Shown: piece by piece, positions 59,301-64,000 of the stretch
How positions within the stretch are numbered: position 1 is the first letter of the stretch
How the letters are laid out: every line of letters starts with the position of its first letter
Assembly: GCA_020284085.1 (NCBI GenBank)
Contig: JACEVL010005024.1
Coordinates: 1,392,501-1,456,500 of the forward strand
DNA: 64,000 bases
Direction: 5' to 3'
Origin: Aporrectodea caliginosa
Taxonomy: Eukaryota > Annelida > Clitellata > Crassiclitellata > Lumbricidae
Position numbers and translations under genes: made by a program
Notes under the pieces: generated by a model
The model's input: only the letters and a program-made list of their open reading frames with translations
Told to the model about the DNA's origin: nothing
Databases searched by the model: none

Positions 59301-60861
59301 AACTTGCTCAAATTAAGCAATCCAAGTTTGATATACCTGGCAGTGTTGTCTCCTTAAAATCGTCAACTGAAACTATAAAAGACTAAGCAGTAAACACAAT
59401 TAATAAAATGTAAACTGTAGCGTAATGGTAGAGTATCAGTGTAAAGTACACAGAACAGTCACTCAGTAAGTTATTAAAACATTGTTGCTTCAGTGTAGCA
59501 ATGCAGCATCTGCTGAATGCAATGAACGGTTACCACCAGTCCATCAATAATTCATGATGCAAGTTTCTCTAGATTTCTTGATAGTTCCCGCCTATGTTGC
59601 TGCTACTGCTCTCGACTACTTGTGTGAGACGCTGCTTCTGTTGAGGGGCGTCCTCTGGGGTACTCGAGGCATATCAATCAATCCATCAAAGAAACTTGAT
59701 TTAGCGCCCCTTCAAGATATCTACTCAGAGGCGTATGCCCCTGAATTCCTGATTTTGCTGGAAAAAATCAAATATTTTTAAGTAAGTCAGTGCATTTGAT
59801 GAAAAAATATAGGGGCCTATCTTTATTCGTCACTGCCTAGGACAGCAGAAAATCAGACGCTAGGTATGAATTTATAGACAAATATAATTATAGTATTTCA
59901 TGTTGTTCTTAACTTCTTATTCATGAGTAGCAGCGCATATTACATACATAGAATTTTAGTTTTCCTTCTATATATTTTCCTTCTTCCACGGTTGCCAGAA
60001 ATGTGAGCTTTAACGAATTTGGAGACAAACTGGGGTTTGTTGATTCCAGTATATTTATGTATCATGTATGTTATCAAAAATATATGTTAGCTGGTACTAA
60101 CGTGCCCAAAATTTGCTTGAAGTAAGATACTTAGTACAGTACTCTGTGTCAGGTCAAAGAGACATCAGTGGTAGAACACATCGATTCGTGGTTGATATCT
60201 TATCACTTCAGGTCACGCTTACTGACGAAGCCAAGCCGAAGCCCACGCAATGGTTCACCGACAGATGATTATCTTTGGCCTCGTACCAAGTATCCAACGA
60301 CCCATTAGACACAGCTGTGCACGTATACCCCGATCTTCAAAGAGTGGTCCCTTTTGCAAAGCTAATTCGCTCTAAGCTAATGAAGCCAATAACAGACGTT
60401 TTGTATTAGCCTATATTTCCGGCCAGAAGATCCCTGTTATGGATAAGGGTATTTATGATGTAACACCGTGGCTTTCAATGCTAGAGATGCACGGGCGTAA
60501 GTGATGGCGTAAAATGACGTCACCACAACTTCCTCTGAACAAACTGAAATGGCGTTCCTGATTCTGTTCCGCGTTGCGTGTTAAGGAGGCATTAAAAGGC
60601 AATTTCCCGTTCTGAAGGATCGTTCCCAACCTTCACAGAGGTGGCAACCCGTGTCCTTTAGATCTGATATTTGCAGTAGTCATTCGCTGGAGTCAATCTG
60701 CAAGAATTCTTCGCTCAGGATCTTGAAAAGCGCCACGTAGATGTCGTGATGAAATCATGTAGTCCATTTTTTCTGAATTGACTCATAGTGGTATTCATCA
60801 GCCACCTGAGAGCCATGCCCATTCTGTTGAGACGTCATCGTCGAAGAATCCAAATTCAACC
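59301..60861. other. Spacer with a minor LINE tail, no gene seen
   Basis: 59669-59742 holds a minus-strand tail (GCGCCCCTTCAAGATATCTA) with a TGATTGAT end. The rest is unassigned. Confidence 0.4.
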
Positions 60862-61110
60862 ATCAGCTCATTCATTCATTCATATCGAACATTTGTATAG
60901 CGCCCCTTCAAGGAAACTACTCAGAGGCGCTCCCGACTCCAGCAAGGCCAAAAAGAACGGTTTTAAGGTGAGTAAAGAACGTGGGAGAGAAGGTCCTAGG
61001 AACAAGGCGAAGCTCCAGAGGGAGGCCATTCCAGGTCGAGGGCCCCCCACAGAGAAAGCGCGATTCTGCAACCGCTCTGTAAAGGTATGCTGACAGAGCA
61101 CTTAGCAAAG
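60862..61110 (-). mobile_element. LINE 3' end (RT C-terminus and TGAATGAATG tail)
   Basis: Minus strand open frame 60917-61108: ESRFLCGGPSTWNGLPLELR and FFTHLKTVLFGLAGVG, followed by GCGCCTCTGAGTAGTTTCCT, GGGGCGCTATACAAAT and the tail. The same family as 59030-59300 with fewer breaks. Confidence 0.75.
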
Positions 61111-61200
61111 GGGACAGGCCATTTCTTGGAACAGCTGCAGATGATGGGCTCTGGAACCAGTATTTGACATATACAGCAGTAAATAAGAGACATGCTTTAC

Positions 61201-61397
61201 TGAGATGCTTCCTCGTTTGTTTGCGATATGAGGTGCTTCCTTATTTGTTCACAATATGAGATAATTTCTTATTTGCTCGTTATATGATATGCTTCATTAT
61301 TTGCTCACGATATGAGAGGCCTCTTTATTTATTCGCGATATGAGATGCTTCCGTACTTGTTCGTCACATGAGATGCTTCCTTATTTTGTTCGCGATA
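61201..61397. repeat. 28-bp minisatellite, seven units
   Basis: Units of 28 bp, consensus TGAGATGCTTCCTTATTTGT followed by TCGCGATA; the last unit has one extra T. Starts at 61201, 61229, 61257, 61285, 61313, 61341 and 61369. Confidence 0.85.
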
Positions 61398-62029
61398 TCA
61401 GTGACCATACCACTTCCGCAATCTGGAGGATCCTAGCTGCATTGTTCAAACTGTTTGGGGAATAGCCACATCCCCGCAAGGCCTACTATCCCCCCACCCC
61501 CATGTAAGCTGAAGCAATCCCCTACTTGCCCTGACATTTTAACTGCTGTTCCATCGCGAAGTTTTCGAACAGACAACTTCACTATATTCTGTCCTGAGAC
61601 CAGAATAGGAAGTTAGGCAACTCTTTTTCTTCCAAAGGGCTGTAAAGTCCAACATATTTTGCCATTCCTAATGCAATATCAGCGGCAGTACAGGGTCGAA
61701 GGCTGCCTTCACCTCTGCACTGAATTAAAGTGTCATGATGTTTAATTCGTGGTCGCCTTACGGCACTGGATCTAATGACGATATCCTTTGGCCCATGCTG
61801 CAGCTGCCCTTATGAAGCCATTGCAGAAAATGTTCAGCACAATTTAAGAATAATTTAATAAACGGAAAAAACGCGCACTTTACAGAATTTTTACGGGATT
61901 GAGCAAGTCCCAATATTGTTCAATCTTCAAAATATTTTATCGAGTCTGATTATAAGCCATCACCAAATTGGTGGTTGGAGGATGAGAAAAACATTACTTA
62001 CAAATTCTCCATAATAGAAACTCAGCAGA
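61398..62029. other. Spacer, no gene seen
   Basis: No coding signal recognised. Confidence 0.4.
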
Positions 62030-62589
62030 ACAATTAGATACAGGAAGATAAAACCGGATAGAAAAATTGTCCAGTTTTAGCATTTTTGCTGCCATTTTGC
62101 GCTTCGGCCATGTTTGTGTAAAAATCAGACGAGTTTTCCAGTGAGTGAGTTCAATGCCAATTTGTCTGGTTGATTTCAACAATTTTTTAAAGATTTAAAT
62201 GATTGAACCTCTGCGTAAGTAATTTTACTGACACAGATGTATTCTATTATTTTTAGGTCTGTGTGCTGTGACTAATTTTCAGTTATACTTAAATTTATTA
62301 TACTGCATTATACAACCGTCGCTGAAAGCTTAGGCTATCCTACTGGTTCTGGCGGTTACTTCCCACCTACATACATTGCTATCATGATCGCTCCGCACTG
62401 CACCCTGTGGAGCTATGTGAGTGCCGGACTTACGCACATATCAACTCGATCCCATCGTGCCTCCTCTTATGTTAGACCTTCATCGTGGAACAAGCACAGT
62501 TGCAGGTGACTTTGTTCAGCGTTCATAAATATTTAAATTTCGTTACACTGTTTAAAACTGCAGTGCTTGCCCGAAGAACGTTGTGTCAT

Positions 62590-62800
62590 GATGCATGCAT
62601 GCACACATACACACATACATAAATAGATACATACATACATACATAAATAGATACATACATACATACATACATACATACATACAAATATGCATAGATGCAT
62701 ACATTATGCATACATGCATTCATATGTACGTACGTACGTACGTACATACATGCATATACATACACACAAATATACATAATTATGCACATTCATACACATG
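62590..62800. repeat. (CATA)n-rich array upstream of FReD unit 3
   Basis: CATA with AAATAGATA, CATG and (CGTA)n interruptions. At the same place as 39341-39500 relative to unit 2; a short diverged version lies at 13990-14045 before unit 1. Confidence 0.85.
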
Positions 62801-63214
62801 CACATACTAGCCTAGGACCACTGGCGTCTGTACACACGAACCTTCAGCGCATCTATGCTGTAACTGTTTCAATGTCATATTCTACTAATATTTAGTAACC
62901 AATTGCACGATACAGACAATTCTGAAAAGCTAGTATATACGGCCTATAGTCAAACAGAGGCCTTTTTTATCTGGGGCAAATCAACATTATCCGAACTCAT
63001 GATACGCAAGCGCATCTAGTGTGTTACACTTTCTAATGCGGAAGTAGAAGATATTACACAGCAGAGCAGAGACTTGCTATTCAGCATAATAATTATATCT
63101 TCGAGCTCATTGGTAATTATCGTTGTTTCAAAAACGCCTCCTTTAGATTCAGAATAAATTCGGTTGGCTTGTACATACGCTGTTAAGAGAGAAGCAGTTA
63201 CCATTCATATAGCT

Positions 63215-63252
63215 ACTTTGTTAGTCGATTCCACAGTGAATCTGTAGTCGCC
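63215..63252 (+). promoter_or_regulatory. Conserved 38-bp leader before the FReD unit 3 start
   Basis: Identical to 39989-40026. Unit 1 keeps only a diverged version just before its ATG (..CGTAGTC). Confidence 0.5.
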
Positions 63253-63820
63253 ATGAGCTCTCATGTGGCACATTATTTTGCGGCAGTTGTCTTAATACTC
63301 TCGCACAGCAGGATCGTTTCGGTTAAAGGACAGTGCACTGTGCATGGCTGTGAAAATGGAGACCCATTGACGAGCATCGTAGAAGAGATACAGCAAATGA
63401 GGGTTGAGCTATTCGATCATGTAAACAAACAAGTTCAAAACATTCAAAATCTGTTGATTGCATCGTTTCAACAAATGACGAGAAGTCTTCAAGCAGTTGA
63501 CCGACGTCCTGAGGAGCATGATATCTGCATCAAGCAAGTGCAAAGTATTCACGAGATTCTTAATGAATCCGTTCAACAACAACAAAATCAGCATGATACC
63601 GTTATGAACAGTCTCCTACAGGTTGATCGACGTTCCCAGGAGAACAATGTCTACATCAAGGGAGTTCCAAGTATTCATGCGCTTCTTAATCAATCATTTC
63701 AAGAAATGAAAAGTCAGCATGGCACTGTTAATATGAGTCTTCAAGCGGTTGATCGACGTCTCCAGAACTATCAGATAGACATCAAGAACCAAACTCAAAA
63801 ATCTTGGAAACTCGTTAATG
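63253..63820 (+). CDS. FReD unit 3 exon 1 (gene continues beyond the window)
   Basis: 568 nt, 189 codons plus one base, ending SWKLVNG with donor GTAAGA at 63821. The signal peptide MSSHVAHYFAAVVLILSHSR is followed by SVKGQ and the mature start QCTVHGC. The stalk has two full 42-residue units (VDRRPEEHDI.. and VDRRSQENNV..) where units 1 and 2 have one. No stop or frameshift is visible, so this may be a functional paralogue; its fibrinogen exons must lie to the right of the window. Confidence 0.85.
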
Positions 63821-64000
63821 GTAAGATTAAACGTTTCTCAAGTAATGGCAGACTTTTTATTACGGTATTATATTATTGTCATCATCACTATTACTAATAT
63901 TACTACTACTATATTAAACAACCAACCAAGAAAGAAAGAACTGTTTCGCTGCAGGCATTAATGCTTAGGCCTATGTTAAATATTAATGTTGTGGCAAATT

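Larger units (their letters stand above)
62190..63860 (+). repeat. Segmental duplication block, upstream and exon 1 of FReD unit 3
   Basis: Partner of 38650-40540. The homology continues leftwards as 62030-62190 matching 34132-34430, so unit 2 has about 4.2 kb of extra mobile DNA at this place. Confidence 0.75.

Overview
This is a eukaryotic, intron-rich and transposon-rich window. AT-rich spacers, long di- to hexanucleotide tracts, dispersed TAGGCCTA motifs, tRNA-derived SINEs, several non-LTR retrotransposon families, one Ty3/gypsy relic and many hAT-type DNA transposons point to a marine invertebrate. The secreted fibrinogen-domain (FReD) lectin genes fit an echinoderm-like or other invertebrate deuterostome best. 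That placement is inference; no species-diagnostic gene is present.

The host content is a tandem array of three related FReD genes on the + strand. Unit 1 (14310-29218) is complete: five exons join in frame to a 375-residue secreted protein (signal peptide, N-terminal Cys pair, heptad-repeat stalk, full fibrinogen domain). Unit 2 (40027-54883) keeps four exons with the same borders, but exon 1 carries a 7-bp tandem duplication that breaks the frame and exon 2 is not found where expected, so it looks like a pseudogene or a misassembly. Unit 3 starts at 63253 and leaves the window after exon 1. The stalk is built from a 42-residue unit (six heptads) whose copy number differs between paralogues. 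Flanks of the units are duplicated too (38650-40540 with 62190-63860; 31120-31480 with 57900-58760; 34132-34430 with 62030-62190).

Almost everything else is mobile DNA. Six elements have 8-bp target-site duplications and short terminal inverted repeats as in the hAT superfamily (1474-3464, 4662-5706, 9040-9946, 22491-23442, 33123-33771, 37698-38537), and 18409-19533 is a second copy of the 4662 family with a decayed duplication. Two hold remnants of transposase termini and a third has a transposase relic nested inside it. The main non-LTR retrotransposon (about 48880-54476, in unit 2 intron 4) has an intact ORF1 and a broken ORF2. Smaller LINE pieces lie at 6400-6562, 8155-12190, 17105-17910, 20170-20640, 23480-25430, 31440-32280, 35230-37640, 41190-42290, 57987-58449, 59030-59300 and 60862-61110. 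A minus-strand Ty3/gypsy relic occupies 43100-45850.

Layout: 1-13930, repeat-only flank with nested hAT and LINE copies; 13930-31480, FReD unit 1; 31480-38650, repeat spacer; 38650-58760, FReD unit 2; 58760-62190, LINE 3' ends and a 28-bp minisatellite; 62190-64000, start of FReD unit 3. No CRISPR, rRNA, intact tRNA gene or bacterial-type operon was seen.
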